A stretch of DNA of 64,000 nucleotides from an uncultured Propionivibrio sp. (GTDB lineage Bacteria; Pseudomonadota; Gammaproteobacteria; Burkholderiales; Rhodocyclaceae). Shown one piece after another: positions 35,459 through 45,678 of the stretch. Position 1 is the first letter of the stretch; every line of letters starts with the position of its first letter. Position numbers and translations under genes: made by a program. The stretch spans positions 496,001-560,000 of the forward strand of contig NZ_OY762655.1 in assembly GCF_963666255.1 (NCBI RefSeq), in the 5' to 3' direction. The notes below the pieces were generated by a model. The model was not told the DNA's origin. It was given only the letters and a program-made list of their open reading frames with translations, and did no database searches.

Positions 35459-36228
35459 TAGTACGCCATCTCCTTAGTGTTCGGGGCGCCGCATACGCAG
35501 CACGAGGGATCCTTGCTGACAGCATGGCGGGAAAACTCCATATCCATCGCATCGACGAGTAAGAGCGCACCGGAAAGCCCGCGTTCCATCCCGACGAGAA
35601 TTTTCAGGGCCTCCGCCGCCTGAATCGCCCCAACCAAACCAACCAGCGGGGCGAACACCCCGGTGGTTGCGCAGCGCAATTCCGGCGTTTCGGCACTCTC
35701 CGGAAACAGGCAGTTGTAGCAAGGAATGTCGGTTCGACGAAAATCGAAAACCGAAACCTGCCCATGCGTAAGAATTGCGGCCCCTGAAACAAGCGGCTTG
35801 CCGAGTCTGTGGCAAACCCGGTTCACCGAGTACCGGGTCTCGAAATTGTCACTGCAATCGAGCACGACATCGGCTTCGGCGACGAGCCCGACAAGTTGGC
35901 TCTCTTCGACGCGCGTGGCGACAGGTCGGCAAACGACCTCAGGATTGATCTCTTTCAACGTTTGCTCGGCCGAACGTACTTTCGGCAGACCGATGGCCGA
36001 CGTGCGATGGACGATCTGGCGCTGAAGATTGGTGAGATCGACGTTGTCATGGTCGCACAAAGTCAGCCGGCCGACGCCGCTGGCGGCCAGGTACATGCTG
36101 GCCGGCGAGCCCAGCCCGCCGACACCGATCATCAGCGCATGACTCTCCAGCAAGCGTGCCTGACCTTCGATTCCCACCGCATCCAGCAGGATATGGCGAC
36201 TGTAGCGCAGCAACTGTTCGTCATTCAT
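35458..36228 (-). CDS. moeB: Molybdopterin-synthase adenylyltransferase (MoeB/ThiF family)
   Basis: 256 residues. E1-like enzyme that adenylates the MoaD C-terminus. The ATP loop GVGGLGSPAS (35-44), DHDNVDLTNLQRQ, the D-C-S-D-N-F box and two Cys pairs (CYNC, CCVC) that would hold a zinc are present. There is no rhodanese domain, so sulfur must come from another protein. ThiF for thiamin is a possible alternative, but the direct linkage to moaC-moaD-moaE supports MoeB. Confidence 0.9.
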   Translation of the reverse strand: MNDEQLLRYSRHILLDAVGIEGQARLLESHALMIGVGGLGSPASMYLAASGVGRLTLCDHDNVDLTNLQRQIVHRTSAIGLPKVRSAEQTLKEINPEVVCRPVATRVEESQLVGLVAEADVVLDCSDNFETRYSVNRVCHRLGKPLVSGAAILTHGQVSVFDFRRTDIPCYNCLFPESAETPELRCATTGVFAPLVGLVGAIQAAEALKILVGMERGLSGALLLVDAMDMEFSRHAVSKDPSCCVCGAPNTKEMAY

Positions 36229-36285
36229 CGCCTGTTCACCCGCAACGGCATCAGGACGAAGCCTGTCTTTCCCTGAAACAGCTTT

Positions 36286-38355
36286 TCAAACAGCATGATC
36301 GTGTCCCTCGACACCGAACAGCAACTCCTTGGCCCGGAAAAGCGCGTCGCGGGTGGCGGCCGCTTTCTCGAACTCGAGGTTCTGGGCGAATTTTTGCATT
36401 TCCTTTTCCAGTCTTTTGATTTCCCGGGTGAGTTGTTTTTCATCCATGGCCAGGTACCCGGCCTGTGTCTGCTCGGCTTGCAGCGTCTTCTGGGCCGATT
36501 CGGCATCGTAGACGCCGTCGATGATATCCTTGATCCGCTTCGATACGCTGCGCGGACGAATGCCGTGCAATTCGTTGTGGTGCATCTGCTTTTCGCGCCG
36601 GCGCTCGGTTTCGGCAATCGCCCGCTGCATGGAATCGGTGACACGATCAGCATAGAGAATCGCCGTCCCGTGCAGATGACGCGCGGCGCGCCCGATGGTC
36701 TGGATCAACGAACGTTCGGACCGGAGAAAACCCTCCTTGTCGGCATCAAGGATCGCTACCAGAGAAACCTCGGGAATATCCAATCCCTCACGCAACAGGT
36801 TAATGCCGATCAATACGTCGAATTCGCCCAAACGGAGGTCACGGATAATCTCGACGCGCTCGACCGTGTCGATATCAGAGTGGAGATAACGCACGCGCAC
36901 GCCGTTTTCGCCGAGATACTCGGTCAATTCCTCCGCCATGCGCTTGGTCAGCGTCGTCACCAGAACACGTTCGTCGCTGGCCGCGCGTGTGCGAATTTCG
37001 CCAAGCAGATCATCGACCTGGGTACTTGCCGGACGAACCTGAATTTGAGGATCAACAAGACCTGTCGGCCGGACTACCTGTTCGACGACCTGGCCCTGAT
37101 GTTCGCTCTCGTAGGCTGCCGGCGTCGCCGATACAAAAACGCACTGCCTGACGAGATGCTCGAACTCGTGAAATTTGAGCGGACGGTTATCCAGGGCAGA
37201 CGGCAGGCGGAATCCGTAGTTCACGAGATTTTCCTTGCGTGACCGGTCGCCCTTGTACATGGCGCCGATCTGGGGGATCGCCACATGTGACTCGTCGATG
37301 AACATCAATGCATCCGCCGACAAATAGTCGATCAGGGTCGGCGGCGGCTCTCCGGCCATTCTTCCGGACAAATGCCGAGAATAGTTTTCAATCCCCTTGC
37401 AGAAACCAAGTTGATCGAGCATTTCAAGATCGAAGCGGGTCCGTTGTTCAAGGCGCTGCGCTTCGACAAGGCGTCCTTCCCTGGCAAAAAACTCCAGCCG
37501 GTCGCGCAATTCCTCCTTGATCGCCTCAATCGCTCGCAGCACCGTGTTCCGCGGCGTAACGTAGTGCGACGAGGGGAATACCGTAAAACGCTTGAGCTTT
37601 TGTTGCAGATGTCCGGTCAGCGGATCGAACAACTGCAAGCCGTCGATTTCATCATCAAAGAGCGACACGCGAATGGCATGCTCGGCATGCTCCGCCGGAA
37701 AAACGTCAATCACGTCACCGCGCACGCGGAAGGTGCCGCGATGAAAATCGGTCTCGTTGCGCTCGTACTGCAATTCGGCCAGGCGCTTGATGATGTCGCG
37801 CTGCCCCATCCGATCGCCGACACGCATGGTCAGGATCATCTTGTGGTATTCATCGCGATCGCCAATACCGTAGATGCACGACACCGTCGCCACGATGATG
37901 CAATCGCGCCGTTCGAGCAGGCTTTTCGTCGCCGACAGGCGCATCTGCTCAATGTGCTCGTTGATCGCCGAATCTTTCTCGATGAAAAGATCCCGAGCCG
38001 GAACGTAGGCTTCCGGCTGATAGTAGTCGTAGTAGGAGACGAAGTACTCGACCGCATTCTCGGGGAAGAACTCGCGGAACTCGGCATACAGCTGGGCCGC
38101 CAGCGTCTTGTTCGGCGCCAGGACAAGCGCTGGCCGCCCGGTCCTCGCGATGACATTGGCCATCGTATACGTTTTGCCAGAGCCGGTGACGCCGAGCAGC
38201 GTCTGGAATGCCAATCCGTCATCCAGGCCTTCGACAAGCAATCGAATCGCTTCGGGCTGGTCGCCAGCAGGCGGAAACGGCTGGTGCAACAGGAATGGAC
38301 TCCCGGGAAATGTCACGAATTCCGGAGGGTCTTGTATGGAACGCGAATCTGTCAT
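36286..38355 (-). CDS. uvrB: UvrABC excinuclease subunit B
   Basis: 689 residues. UvrB is the damage-verifying helicase-like subunit. Walker A GVTGSGKT (55-62), the beta-hairpin [12 protein letters not shown] (about 108-119), DESH, the helicase motifs [14 protein letters not shown] and [12 protein letters not shown], and a C-terminal UVR domain (about 640-680) are present. The N-terminus has about 20 extra residues before the [13 protein letters not shown] core compared with E. coli. A TAAAAT box lies only a few bases before the ATG, so a start farther in cannot be excluded. No LexA box is visible upstream. Confidence 0.95.
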   Translation of the reverse strand: MTDSRSIQDPPEFVTFPGSPFLLHQPFPPAGDQPEAIRLLVEGLDDGLAFQTLLGVTGSGKTYTMANVIARTGRPALVLAPNKTLAAQLYAEFREFFPENAVEYFVSYYDYYQPEAYVPARDLFIEKDSAINEHIEQMRLSATKSLLERRDCIIVATVSCIYGIGDRDEYHKMILTMRVGDRMGQRDIIKRLAELQYERNETDFHRGTFRVRGDVIDVFPAEHAEHAIRVSLFDDEIDGLQLFDPLTGHLQQKLKRFTVFPSSHYVTPRNTVLRAIEAIKEELRDRLEFFAREGRLVEAQRLEQRTRFDLEMLDQLGFCKGIENYSRHLSGRMAGEPPPTLIDYLSADALMFIDESHVAIPQIGAMYKGDRSRKENLVNYGFRLPSALDNRPLKFHEFEHLVRQCVFVSATPAAYESEHQGQVVEQVVRPTGLVDPQIQVRPASTQVDDLLGEIRTRAASDERVLVTTLTKRMAEELTEYLGENGVRVRYLHSDIDTVERVEIIRDLRLGEFDVLIGINLLREGLDIPEVSLVAILDADKEGFLRSERSLIQTIGRAARHLHGTAILYADRVTDSMQRAIAETERRREKQMHHNELHGIRPRSVSKRIKDIIDGVYDAESAQKTLQAEQTQAGYLAMDEKQLTREIKRLEKEMQKFAQNLEFEKAAATRDALFRAKELLFGVEGHDHAV

Positions 38356-38488
38356 GCTAGAATTTTAAGCGGAAACGGACGGACGCGTCCTCTGCTTTCC
38401 GGTGAAATTCGTGCTGGTGTTCGCACCGCCCTTCAACCCCGCAATGCAACACCCGTTGTGTCGCAGCGACAAATTTGAGTGACCCGAA

Positions 38489-39691
38489 ATGACAACATCA
38501 ATATTTTCCGCCGTGGAGATGGCTCCACGCGACCCGATTCTCGGATTGAACGAAGCTTTTGGCGCCGATACTCGCACGACGAAAGTCAATCTTGGCGTCG
38601 GCGTTTATTTCGATGAATCCGGCAAGATCCCCTTGCTGGACGCTGTCAAACGGGCCGAAAAGGCGCGTGTCGAGTCGCTGCCGGCGCGCGGCTATCAGCC
38701 GATCGAAGGTGCTCCGGCTTACAACCAGTCCGTGCAAAAACTGCTCTTCGGCAACGACTCGTCTTTGCTGGCAGAGGGCCGCGTCGTGACGGCCCAGGCA
38801 CTGGGCGGCACCGGCGCCTTGAAAGTCGGCGCCGATTATCTCCGCCGTCTTCTCCCTGACGCCAAGGTCTATATCAGTGACCCCAGTTGGGAAAACCACC
38901 GTGCCCTGTTCGAAGCGGCCGGTTTCACGGTCGAAACGTATCCGTACTATGACGCGTCGGCGCGTGGCGTCAATTTCGACGGCATGGCTGCTTGCCTGAA
39001 ATCCTTGCCAGCCGGTTCGATCATCGTCTTGCACGCCTGCTGCCACAACCCGACCGGGGCCGACCTGACCGAAGCCCAGTGGCGCGAAATCATCGAAATC
39101 ATCAAGGCACGCGGACTCGTCGGCTTTCTGGATATGGCCTATCAGGGATTTGCCGACGGAATCGCCGAAGACGCGCTGGCACTGAATCTCTTTGCCGCGT
39201 CCGGACTTCAGTTCGTGGTTTCCAGCTCCTTCTCGAAATCCTTCTCGCTGTATGGCGAGCGCGTTGGCGCGCTGTCGATCGTTACCGCATCCAAGGACGA
39301 ATCGGCGCGCGTCATGTCGCAGATCAAGCGGACCATCCGCACGAACTACTCGAACCCGCCGACGCACGGCGGCAGCGTCGTCGCGGCAGTGCTGTCCAGC
39401 CCGGAACTCCGTAACGTCTGGGAAACCGAACTTGCCGGCATGCGTGATCGCATTCGCACCATGCGTCAGAGCTTCGTGCAGAAACTCCAGGCCAAAGGTG
39501 TCGCTCAGGACTTCTCCTTCATCATCAAGCAACGCGGCATGTTCTCTTACACCGGCCTCTCTGCCGATCAGGTCGCACGGATGCAGAATGAATTCGGCGT
39601 CTATGCGGTCAGCACGGGACGGATCTGTGTTGCTGCGATGAACACCCGCAACATCGACTACGTTGTCGATGCCGTTGCTGCGGTGCTGTAA
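38489..39691 (+). CDS. Class I aminotransferase, aspartate/aromatic type
   Basis: 400 residues, fold type I PLP enzyme of the Ia aspartate/tyrosine aminotransferase group. Seen: KVNLGVGVYFDESGK, the HNPTGADLT motif with the Asn that contacts PLP, FLDMAYQGF, the PLP lysine in SSSFSKSFSLYGERVG (about residue 247) and the Arg in YSNPPTHGG onward. Sequence reads equally as AspC or TyrB. It could interconvert aspartate, tyrosine, phenylalanine and 2-oxoglutarate-derived acids. It diverges from uvrB across 133 nt. Confidence 0.9.
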   Translation: MTTSIFSAVEMAPRDPILGLNEAFGADTRTTKVNLGVGVYFDESGKIPLLDAVKRAEKARVESLPARGYQPIEGAPAYNQSVQKLLFGNDSSLLAEGRVVTAQALGGTGALKVGADYLRRLLPDAKVYISDPSWENHRALFEAAGFTVETYPYYDASARGVNFDGMAACLKSLPAGSIIVLHACCHNPTGADLTEAQWREIIEIIKARGLVGFLDMAYQGFADGIAEDALALNLFAASGLQFVVSSSFSKSFSLYGERVGALSIVTASKDESARVMSQIKRTIRTNYSNPPTHGGSVVAAVLSSPELRNVWETELAGMRDRIRTMRQSFVQKLQAKGVAQDFSFIIKQRGMFSYTGLSADQVARMQNEFGVYAVSTGRICVAAMNTRNIDYVVDAVAAVL

Positions 39692-39714
39692 ACAAGAGCT
39701 GCTTCGGCTTCTCC

Positions 39715-39740
39715 AGGGCGCCCGTCAGTGGCGCCCTTTT
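39715..39740 (+). terminator. Rho-independent terminator after the aminotransferase gene
   Basis: The stem AGGGCGCC / GGCGCCCT with a 7-nt loop is followed by TTTT, 24 nt after the stop codon. Confidence 0.8.
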
Positions 39741-39832
39741 CGTTTCAGCACGACAATACACGTGAGTAATACGGGCGCGCCGGACGTCACGATGATGTCA
39801 TCACACCAACAGGGAAAAGCGCCGGATGGGTG

Positions 39833-39861
39833 TTGACGCTCCCTGCTCCGGTGTCTATAAT
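39833..39861 (+). promoter_or_regulatory. Sigma-70 promoter of tRNA-Asn
   Basis: TTGACG (39833-39838) and a perfect TATAAT (39856-39861) are 17 nt apart, and the -10 ends 14 nt before the tRNA 5' end. This is the strongest promoter match in the window. Confidence 0.85.
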
Positions 39862-39875
39862 GCGCGCTTCGTTGT

Positions 39876-39951
39876 TCCTCGATAGCTCAGTCGGTAGAGC
39901 GCCGGACTGTTAATCCGTAGGTCCCTGGTTCGAGCCCAGGTCGAGGAGCCA
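39876..39951 (+). tRNA. tRNA-Asn (anticodon GTT)
   Basis: 76 nt with encoded CCA. The acceptor stem TCCTCGA pairs with TCGAGGA, the anticodon loop reads CTGTTAA, and the T-loop GTTCGAG is intact. It has its own promoter and terminator. Confidence 0.97.
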
Positions 39952-39962
39952 GAAATTCAAAG

Positions 39963-39994
39963 AAGGGCTACGTTTGTGACGTAGCCCTTTTTTT
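39963..39994 (+). terminator. Rho-independent terminator after tRNA-Asn
   Basis: AAGGGCTACGT / ACGTAGCCCTT stem with a short loop and a run of seven T residues, 11 nt after the tRNA 3' end. Confidence 0.9.
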
Positions 39995-40042
39995 CTAGCC
40001 CAATGCGCAACGGAAGATCGCGCTTTTCACGACACGAAGATC

Positions 40043-40525
40043 ATGAACCGAACCGATTTGCAGGCTATTCGCCAACTGCTCTTTTTTACGCAGGCCGAAG
40101 CTGCACGCCACGTAGCTTCCACTCCTGAATGTCCGGACGGAGTGACGCCAGACACGTGGCAGGCCTGGGAGGCCGGCACACAACCGATCCCGCCCCATAT
40201 TGTGGAACGGATAACGGATTTAAGCGAATGGCGTTATGGGGCACTGGCGGCCACCGCCGACAACGTCCGCATCCAGATTGGCGAACAGGATGGCGCGCCC
40301 GATTCGGTTTTCGTCATCTGGTATGACAACCTCGACGACTGGCTTTCCATGCCCGGACGGGAACCGGTCATGTGGCGACTGCAGCAGTCCGTCTGCGCCG
40401 GTCTGAGGGAGATGTACAGTATCGTCAAGCTCGTGTGCTTTGATGCCGACGCCTATCGCCAATGGCGCGGCGAGCGCGTGGATTCGGAATCGCTTCGCGC
40501 CGAATGGGCCTCGACCGTCGCCTAA
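40043..40525 (+). CDS. YdiL-like (DUF1870) helix-turn-helix protein
   Basis: 160 residues. The N-terminus (LQAIRQLLFFTQAEAARHV, then TWQAWEAGTQPIPPHIVERI) follows the YdiL pattern: an HTH-like domain with a W-x-x-W-E-x-G core and I-P. The middle contains IWYDNLDDWLSMPGREP and the C-terminus a W-R-L-Q-Q-S-V segment, also as in YdiL. Function is not established. It has no close neighbour on its strand and lies between two terminators downstream of tRNA-Asn, a position where acquired genes often sit, though its base composition looks normal. Confidence 0.65.
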   Translation: MNRTDLQAIRQLLFFTQAEAARHVASTPECPDGVTPDTWQAWEAGTQPIPPHIVERITDLSEWRYGALAATADNVRIQIGEQDGAPDSVFVIWYDNLDDWLSMPGREPVMWRLQQSVCAGLREMYSIVKLVCFDADAYRQWRGERVDSESLRAEWASTVA

Positions 40526-40583
40526 GCAGGACTTTGAACTACCCGCAGGGCGATTGAGCTTGGCTGAACGCTCAGCGGTAACA

Positions 40584-40626
40584 AAAAACCCGCAAACCGT
40601 GGATTCACGAGGCTGCGGGTTTTTAT
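40584..40626. terminator. Bidirectional terminator between the YdiL-like gene and guaA
   Basis: AAAACCCGCA pairs with TGCGGGTTTT around a loop that has its own small GTGGATTCAC repeat. A-run and T-run flank it, so it can serve both convergent genes. Confidence 0.85.
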
Positions 40627-40674
40627 TTTTTACTTTAACAAATATATCTATGCTTATGATTATTTGTTAATTAA

Positions 40675-42240
40675 TCATTCCCACTCAATGGTTGCAGGCG
40701 GCTTCCCGGAAATATCGTAAACGACGCGATTGATGCCGCGCACTTCGTTGATGATACGGTTGGAAACCTTGCCCAGGAGCGCATGCGGCAATTCCGCCCA
40801 GTGCGCCGTCATGAAATCCTGGGTTTGCACTGCACGCAAGGCCACCACATATTCGTAGGTTCGGCCGTCGCCCATCACGCCGACCGATTTCACCGGCAGG
40901 AAAACAGCAAACGCCTGGCTGGTCTTGTCGTACCAGTCCGCCGCACGAAGTTCGTCGATAAAAATCGCATCGGCACGTCGCAGCAGGTCGGCGTACTCCT
41001 TCTTGACCTCCCCCAGAATTCTGACGCCGAGACCCGGCCCCGGGAAGGGGTGCCGATAGACCATCTCATGCGGCAACCCGAGGGCAACCCCCAACTCACG
41101 CACCTCGTCCTTAAACAGTTCGCGCAAGGGTTCGAGCAATTTCAGATTGAGCGTTTCCGGAAGTCCGCCCACATTGTGGTGGCTCTTGATTGTGTGTGCC
41201 TTTTTGGTCTTCGAGCCGGCCGACTCGATAACGTCCGGATAAATGGTGCCCTGAGCCAACCATTTGGCATTCGGCAGCTTCTTGGCCTCGGCTTGGAAGA
41301 CTTCGACAAATTCACGCCCGATGATCTTGCGCTTCTGCTCAGGATCAGAAACACCAGCAAGATGCCCCAGGAATTGGGCCGCCGCATCAACGTGGATCAC
41401 CTTGACACCCAAATTGCGCGCGAACGTCTGCATGACCTGCTCGGCCTCGTTCAGACGGAGCAATCCGTTATCGACGAATACGCAGGTCAATTGGTCGCCA
41501 ATCGCTCGGTGCAGGAGCGCCGCCACCACCGAGGAGTCAACGCCGCCGGACAGACCGAGAATGACCTCTTCTTTGCCCACTTGCGCCCGCACCTTGGCGA
41601 TCGCTTCATCGACATAGTCCGGCATGTTCCAGTCATGTCCACAACCGCAGATATCATGGACAAAGCGCGCGAACATGTCCTTGCCCTTGAGCGTGTGCGT
41701 CACCTCCGGATGGAACTGGACCGCATAAAACCCCCTGGTTTCGTCGGCCATGGCGGCAATCGGACATGATTCATTGCTGGCGATCACCCGGAATCCTTCC
41801 GGCAAGCCGGTAACCTTGTCGCCGTGACTCATCCAGACGTCAAGCAAACCATGGCCTTCGGCATTTTTGCGATCTTCGATACCCAGGAACAGTTTTGAAT
41901 GACCCCGCGCACGAATTTCGGCGTAGCCGAATTCACGTTTGCCCGAACTCTCAACCTTGCCCCCCAATTGCTGCGCCATCGTCTGCATGCCGTAACAGAT
42001 GCCGAGGACAGGAACGCCCAATTCGAAAACCACCTGCGGCGCACGCCATTCCTCCGCTTCATAAACCGAATTCGGTCCTCCGGAAAGGATGATCCCTTGC
42101 GGATTGAATTCACGGATAAACGCCTCGCCAACATCGAACGGATGGAGTTCGCAATAGACCTGCTGCTCGCGGATCCGCCTTGCGATAAGTTGCGTTACCT
42201 GGGAACCAAAATCGAGAATGAGGATTTTTTTGTGTGCCAT
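40675..42240 (-). CDS. guaA: GMP synthase (glutamine-hydrolysing)
   Basis: 521 residues. It aminates XMP to GMP. The N-terminal glutaminase has the nucleophile Cys82 in [11 protein letters not shown] and the His-x-Glu pair in QFHPEVTHT. The ATP-pyrophosphatase domain has [16 protein letters not shown], and the C-terminal dimerisation domain ends [17 protein letters not shown], as in all GuaA proteins. ATG at 42240 is the family start. It follows guaB by 53 nt, the standard guaBA order. Confidence 0.97.
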   Translation of the reverse strand: MAHKKILILDFGSQVTQLIARRIREQQVYCELHPFDVGEAFIREFNPQGIILSGGPNSVYEAEEWRAPQVVFELGVPVLGICYGMQTMAQQLGGKVESSGKREFGYAEIRARGHSKLFLGIEDRKNAEGHGLLDVWMSHGDKVTGLPEGFRVIASNESCPIAAMADETRGFYAVQFHPEVTHTLKGKDMFARFVHDICGCGHDWNMPDYVDEAIAKVRAQVGKEEVILGLSGGVDSSVVAALLHRAIGDQLTCVFVDNGLLRLNEAEQVMQTFARNLGVKVIHVDAAAQFLGHLAGVSDPEQKRKIIGREFVEVFQAEAKKLPNAKWLAQGTIYPDVIESAGSKTKKAHTIKSHHNVGGLPETLNLKLLEPLRELFKDEVRELGVALGLPHEMVYRHPFPGPGLGVRILGEVKKEYADLLRRADAIFIDELRAADWYDKTSQAFAVFLPVKSVGVMGDGRTYEYVVALRAVQTQDFMTAHWAELPHALLGKVSNRIINEVRGINRVVYDISGKPPATIEWE

Positions 42241-42293
42241 TTCTCCGCCTTGAATGAACGAGGGGCGGCTGATCCCGCCCTCGGAACGCAACG

Positions 42294-43754
42294 TCAATCG
42301 ACGTGGTAATTCGGTGCTTCCTTGGTGATTTGTACGTCGTGAACATGGGACTCTCGCACGCCCGCAGAAGTGATTTCGACGAATGCTGCTTTGGTATGCA
42401 TGTCAGCAATCGTCGGACAGCCGAGATATCCCATGGAGGAGCGCAAGCCACCCATCAACTGATGAATGACCGCAACCACCGAGCCCTTGTACGGTACCCG
42501 GCCTTCAATCCCTTCCGGGACAAGCTTCTCGACGTTTGACGCGCTGTCCTGGAAGTAGCGATCGGCGGCACCTGCCGCCATCGCGCCGATAGATCCCATG
42601 CCACGATAGGACTTGTAGGAGCGACCTTGATAGAGCTCGACTTCACCGGGCGCTTCCTCGGTCCCCGCAAACAGGCCGCCGAGCATGACTGCATTGCCGC
42701 CAGCTGCAATCGCCTTACAGATATCGCCGGAATACCGGATACCGCCATCGGCAATCATCGGAACGCCACTACCGGCAAGCGCTTCCGCCACATTCTGAAT
42801 GGCCGTGATCTGTGGCACACCGACACCGGCAACGATACGCGTCGTGCAAATTGATCCCGGACCGATCCCCACCTTGACGCCGTCTGCGCCATGATCCACC
42901 AGCGCGCGTGCCGCATCCGCAGTGGCAATATTGCCGCCGACGACTTCAATGTGCGGGAACCGCGTCTTGACCCAGCGCACGCGTTCGAGTACGCCTTGCG
43001 AGTGGCCGTGCGCGGTATCCACCACAATCACATCCACCCCCGCTTCGGCCAACAATTCGGCCCGCTCTTCGGTACCGGCACCAACACCGATGGCGGCCCC
43101 GACGCGCAAACGGCCGGAGGCATCCTTGCAGGCATCCGGGTGTTCGGTCGTCTTGATGATGTCCTTGACCGTGATCAACCCGCGCAATTCGAACGCGTCG
43201 TTAACGACAAGGACGCGCTCAAGCCGATGTTTGTGAATCAGGGACTTCCCCTCTTCCACCGTTGCGCCTTCATGCACGGTGACCAGACGATCACGCGGCG
43301 TCATGATATTTCTGATCGGTTGATCGAGATTCGTCTCGAAACGCAAATCACGGTTCGTTACGATGCCGACGACCTTTTTATCATCGACAACAGGGAATCC
43401 TGAAATTTTGTGCAACCGGGTTAGTTCCAGAACCTCGCGGACAGTCAGTGTCGGTGCGACGGTGATCGGATCCTTGAGGATACCGGCCTCGAAACGCTTG
43501 ACCTTCGAGACTTCCGCCGCCTGGGCTTGCGGCGTGAGGTTCTTGTGAACGATACCGATACCACCCGCCTGTGCCATGGCAATCGCCAGACGCGCTTCCG
43601 TCACGGTATCCATTGCCGCCGAAACCAGCGGCATGTTAAGCGTGATGTTACGGGTGAGACGGGTGCGCAACGTGACGTCGCGGGGGAGAATCGATGAATG
43701 GGCGGGAACGAGCAGGACGTCGTCAAACGTCAGCGCTTTCTGCAATAAACGCAT
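42294..43754 (-). CDS. guaB: IMP dehydrogenase
   Basis: 486 residues. It oxidises IMP to XMP with NAD, the rate-limiting step to GMP. The TIM barrel has the catalytic Cys in [15 protein letters not shown] (about residue 304), [13 protein letters not shown], and the flap RYFQDS...[13 protein letters not shown]. Two CBS domains lie inserted at about 93-205. ATG at 43754 ([15 protein letters not shown]) is the family start; the upstream extension is rejected. Confidence 0.97.
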   Translation of the reverse strand: MRLLQKALTFDDVLLVPAHSSILPRDVTLRTRLTRNITLNMPLVSAAMDTVTEARLAIAMAQAGGIGIVHKNLTPQAQAAEVSKVKRFEAGILKDPITVAPTLTVREVLELTRLHKISGFPVVDDKKVVGIVTNRDLRFETNLDQPIRNIMTPRDRLVTVHEGATVEEGKSLIHKHRLERVLVVNDAFELRGLITVKDIIKTTEHPDACKDASGRLRVGAAIGVGAGTEERAELLAEAGVDVIVVDTAHGHSQGVLERVRWVKTRFPHIEVVGGNIATADAARALVDHGADGVKVGIGPGSICTTRIVAGVGVPQITAIQNVAEALAGSGVPMIADGGIRYSGDICKAIAAGGNAVMLGGLFAGTEEAPGEVELYQGRSYKSYRGMGSIGAMAAGAADRYFQDSASNVEKLVPEGIEGRVPYKGSVVAVIHQLMGGLRSSMGYLGCPTIADMHTKAAFVEITSAGVRESHVHDVQITKEAPNYHVD

Positions 43755-43783
43755 GGCCTTTGATCCTAGGGTCACAAAGTCGT

Positions 43784-43792
43784 ATTCTACCA
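43784..43792 (-). promoter_or_regulatory. Putative extended -10 promoter of guaBA
   Basis: TGGTAGAAT (TGn extension plus TAGAAT) on the minus strand, 30 nt before the guaB ATG. The -35 is weak. Confidence 0.4.
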
Positions 43793-43918
43793 AAACCATC
43801 CAAGGCACGGAAATCAGCCGCGCCCCGATGGCACTGATCGTCACCCGGTTTCGCTGGCAAAGGTGACCGACACCAACACACCTGAATACGGAAACGCCCG
43901 GCCTGCCATTAATATGTC

Positions 43919-44383
43919 ATGACATCCCGATCATCCAAGCTCATCAAGACGGTGCTGACACTCTGCCTTGTTACGGCAACCGCTGTCGCGTCGGCGCAAA
44001 TCTACCGCTGGAAAGACGAGAACGGCAGGATCGTGTTCTCGGACAAGCCACCGGAAGGCCGTGTCCGGCAACAAGAGAAGCTCGACACCCCACTCTCTTC
44101 TGCATCAGGCGGTGCCCAAAAAAATCTCGCCGAACAGGAAATATCGTTCCAGAAAAGGCAGAAGGAAGCGAGGGAACGAGCCGAGAAAACTGACAAGGAG
44201 GAGGCTGCCCAAGCCGAAAAACAGGAATACTGCACTTCCCTGCGACGGCAGTTGATGGCACTGGAGTCGGGCGAACGCATCGTCCGGAGAGACGAGAACG
44301 GCGAGCGGCAGTTCCTCGAGGACGCCCAACGCGAACAGGAAATCGCCAAAGTACGCCAGGCGATGCAGAACACCTGCCAATGA
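43919..44383 (+). CDS. DUF4124 domain periplasmic protein
   Basis: 154 residues. A signal peptide (basic start, hydrophobic LTLCLVTATAVASA, cleavage likely after residue 26) precedes the DUF4124 motif QIYRWKDENGRIVFSDKPPEG (about 27-47). The rest is a Glu/Lys/Arg/Gln-rich coiled coil with two cysteines (about 104 and 153). The family is common in beta- and gammaproteobacteria, is exported, and has no assigned biochemical role. Confidence 0.85.
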   Translation: MTSRSSKLIKTVLTLCLVTATAVASAQIYRWKDENGRIVFSDKPPEGRVRQQEKLDTPLSSASGGAQKNLAEQEISFQKRQKEARERAEKTDKEEAAQAEKQEYCTSLRRQLMALESGERIVRRDENGERQFLEDAQREQEIAKVRQAMQNTCQ

Positions 44384-44388
44384 AGTTA

Positions 44389-44721
44389 TCAGCTTGAGGC
44401 CGGGGCCTCGGCGCTTTCGCCAGCACCTTTCTTCATCACTTTGCCTTCGGCGGCACGCTGCTTTCTGACCGCCTTGGGATCAGCAATCAGTGGACGATAG
44501 ATTTCGACACGGTCCCGATGCCGCAACACCGTCTCCAGCTTGACGAGTTTCGCGAACACGCCGAGCTTGTTCTTGGACAAATCGATCTCGGGATATTTTT
44601 CGAGCAAACCTGATCGCTCAATGGCCTGGAGCACCGTCGCCCCTTCGTCCAATCCGATGACAACAATTTCCTGCTTGTTGGGAAGCGCATATACAACTTC
44701 CACGCGCATCTGCTCAGCCAT
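44389..44721 (-). CDS. rnfH: RnfH family ubiquitin-like protein
   Basis: 110 residues. The beta-grasp family signature VEVVYALPNKQEIVVIGLDEGATVLQAI is present in order, then FAKLVKLETVLRHRDRVEIYRPL. This is RnfH/RatB, regularly paired with ratA next to smpB. The ATG at 44721 has GGAGAAGGAA upstream and overlaps the ratA stop by 8 nt. The C-terminal tail is Ala/Ser/Lys-rich. Role unknown. Confidence 0.9.
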   Translation of the reverse strand: MAEQMRVEVVYALPNKQEIVVIGLDEGATVLQAIERSGLLEKYPEIDLSKNKLGVFAKLVKLETVLRHRDRVEIYRPLIADPKAVRKQRAAEGKVMKKGAGESAEAPASS

Positions 44722-45157
44722 TTCCTTCTCCGAGAACCGCTTCTGCCCGACGCGCAAACGCGTCGACAAAGGTATTGCAAATTTGTCCAAAAACAGGGCC
44801 GATCATTTTGTCGAACAACCGGTTAGAGAACTCGTACGCCAGTCGAAGCTCAACTTTACACGCGTGCTCCCCGAGCGGATGAAAGTGCCAGCCTCCATCC
44901 AGGCGCCGGAACGGACCGTCGACCAGTCGGAGTCCGATGAACGCGGGATCATTTTTGTCGTTTTCCGTCGTAAAGTGCGCTTTTACGCCACGGAAATTGA
45001 TAAACAGCGTCGCCACCGTCCTGCTCGTATCCCGATAGGAAACCTGCGTGCGCTCGCACCACGGCAAGAAATCGGGATACGCCTCGATATTTTCGACGAG
45101 ATCGAACATCTGGCGTACCGAATATCCGATCAGGATCGACCTTTCCACCGTGGCCAT
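44714..45157 (-). CDS. ratA: RatA/Coq10-like START domain protein
   Basis: 147 residues. The START/SRPBCC fold is seen in [43 protein letters not shown] and the C-terminal helix with [24 protein letters not shown]. The family was named RatA for a proposed block of 70S association in E. coli; relatives are Coq10-type ubiquinone-binding proteins, so either role is possible. It diverges from smpB, the standard layout. Confidence 0.9.
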   Translation of the reverse strand: MATVERSILIGYSVRQMFDLVENIEAYPDFLPWCERTQVSYRDTSRTVATLFINFRGVKAHFTTENDKNDPAFIGLRLVDGPFRRLDGGWHFHPLGEHACKVELRLAYEFSNRLFDKMIGPVFGQICNTFVDAFARRAEAVLGEGNG

Positions 45158-45231
45158 TTATCGTCGCACTCCGCGAATCCGGTAAAATGCGAATTCTAAC
45201 ATTGCCAGCCGTCAGTTCCAGGTCTCCCCAT

Positions 45232-45678
45232 ATGAGTATCATTACCAACAAGAAGGCTTTCCACGACTATTTCATTGAGGAAAGGTTTGAGGCCGGCATG
45301 GTTCTTGAAGGCTGGGAAGTCAAGGCGATCCGCGCCGGCCGAGCGAACATCAAGGAGTCTTACGTCGTCATTCGCGACGGCGAAATTTCCATTTTCGGCA
45401 TGCACATCACGCCCTTGGCGGAAGCCTCAACGCACATCAAGCCTGATCCGGTCCGCACGCGCAAATTGTTGTTGCACGCAAAAGAGATCAGCAAGCTGAT
45501 CGGCAAGGTCGAGCGCGCCGGCTACACCTTGATGCCGCTGGATCTGCATTTCTCGAAAGGCCGCATCAAGGCGGAAATCGGCCTGGCAAAAGGCAAGAAA
45601 CTGCATGACAAACGCGAGGCCGAAAAATCCCGGGACTGGGAGCGCGAAAAGGCTCGACTGATGCGCGTCAACAACTAA
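45232..45678 (+). CDS. smpB: SsrA-binding protein SmpB
   Basis: 148 residues. SmpB brings tmRNA to stalled ribosomes. The OB-fold core has [39 protein letters not shown] and [17 protein letters not shown]. The basic tail [20 protein letters not shown] reads the empty mRNA channel. The ATG at 45232 is the family start. Its end overlaps the SpoU methyltransferase gene by 11 nt in the convergent direction. No ssrA gene is in the window. Confidence 0.96.
   Translation: MSIITNKKAFHDYFIEERFEAGMVLEGWEVKAIRAGRANIKESYVVIRDGEISIFGMHITPLAEASTHIKPDPVRTRKLLLHAKEISKLIGKVERAGYTLMPLDLHFSKGRIKAEIGLAKGKKLHDKREAEKSRDWEREKARLMRVNN

Noticed and set aside
38340-38380. LexA (SOS) box upstream of uvrB
   Set aside because: A CTGT occurs near the start codon but the matching ACAG at 8-nt spacing is absent.
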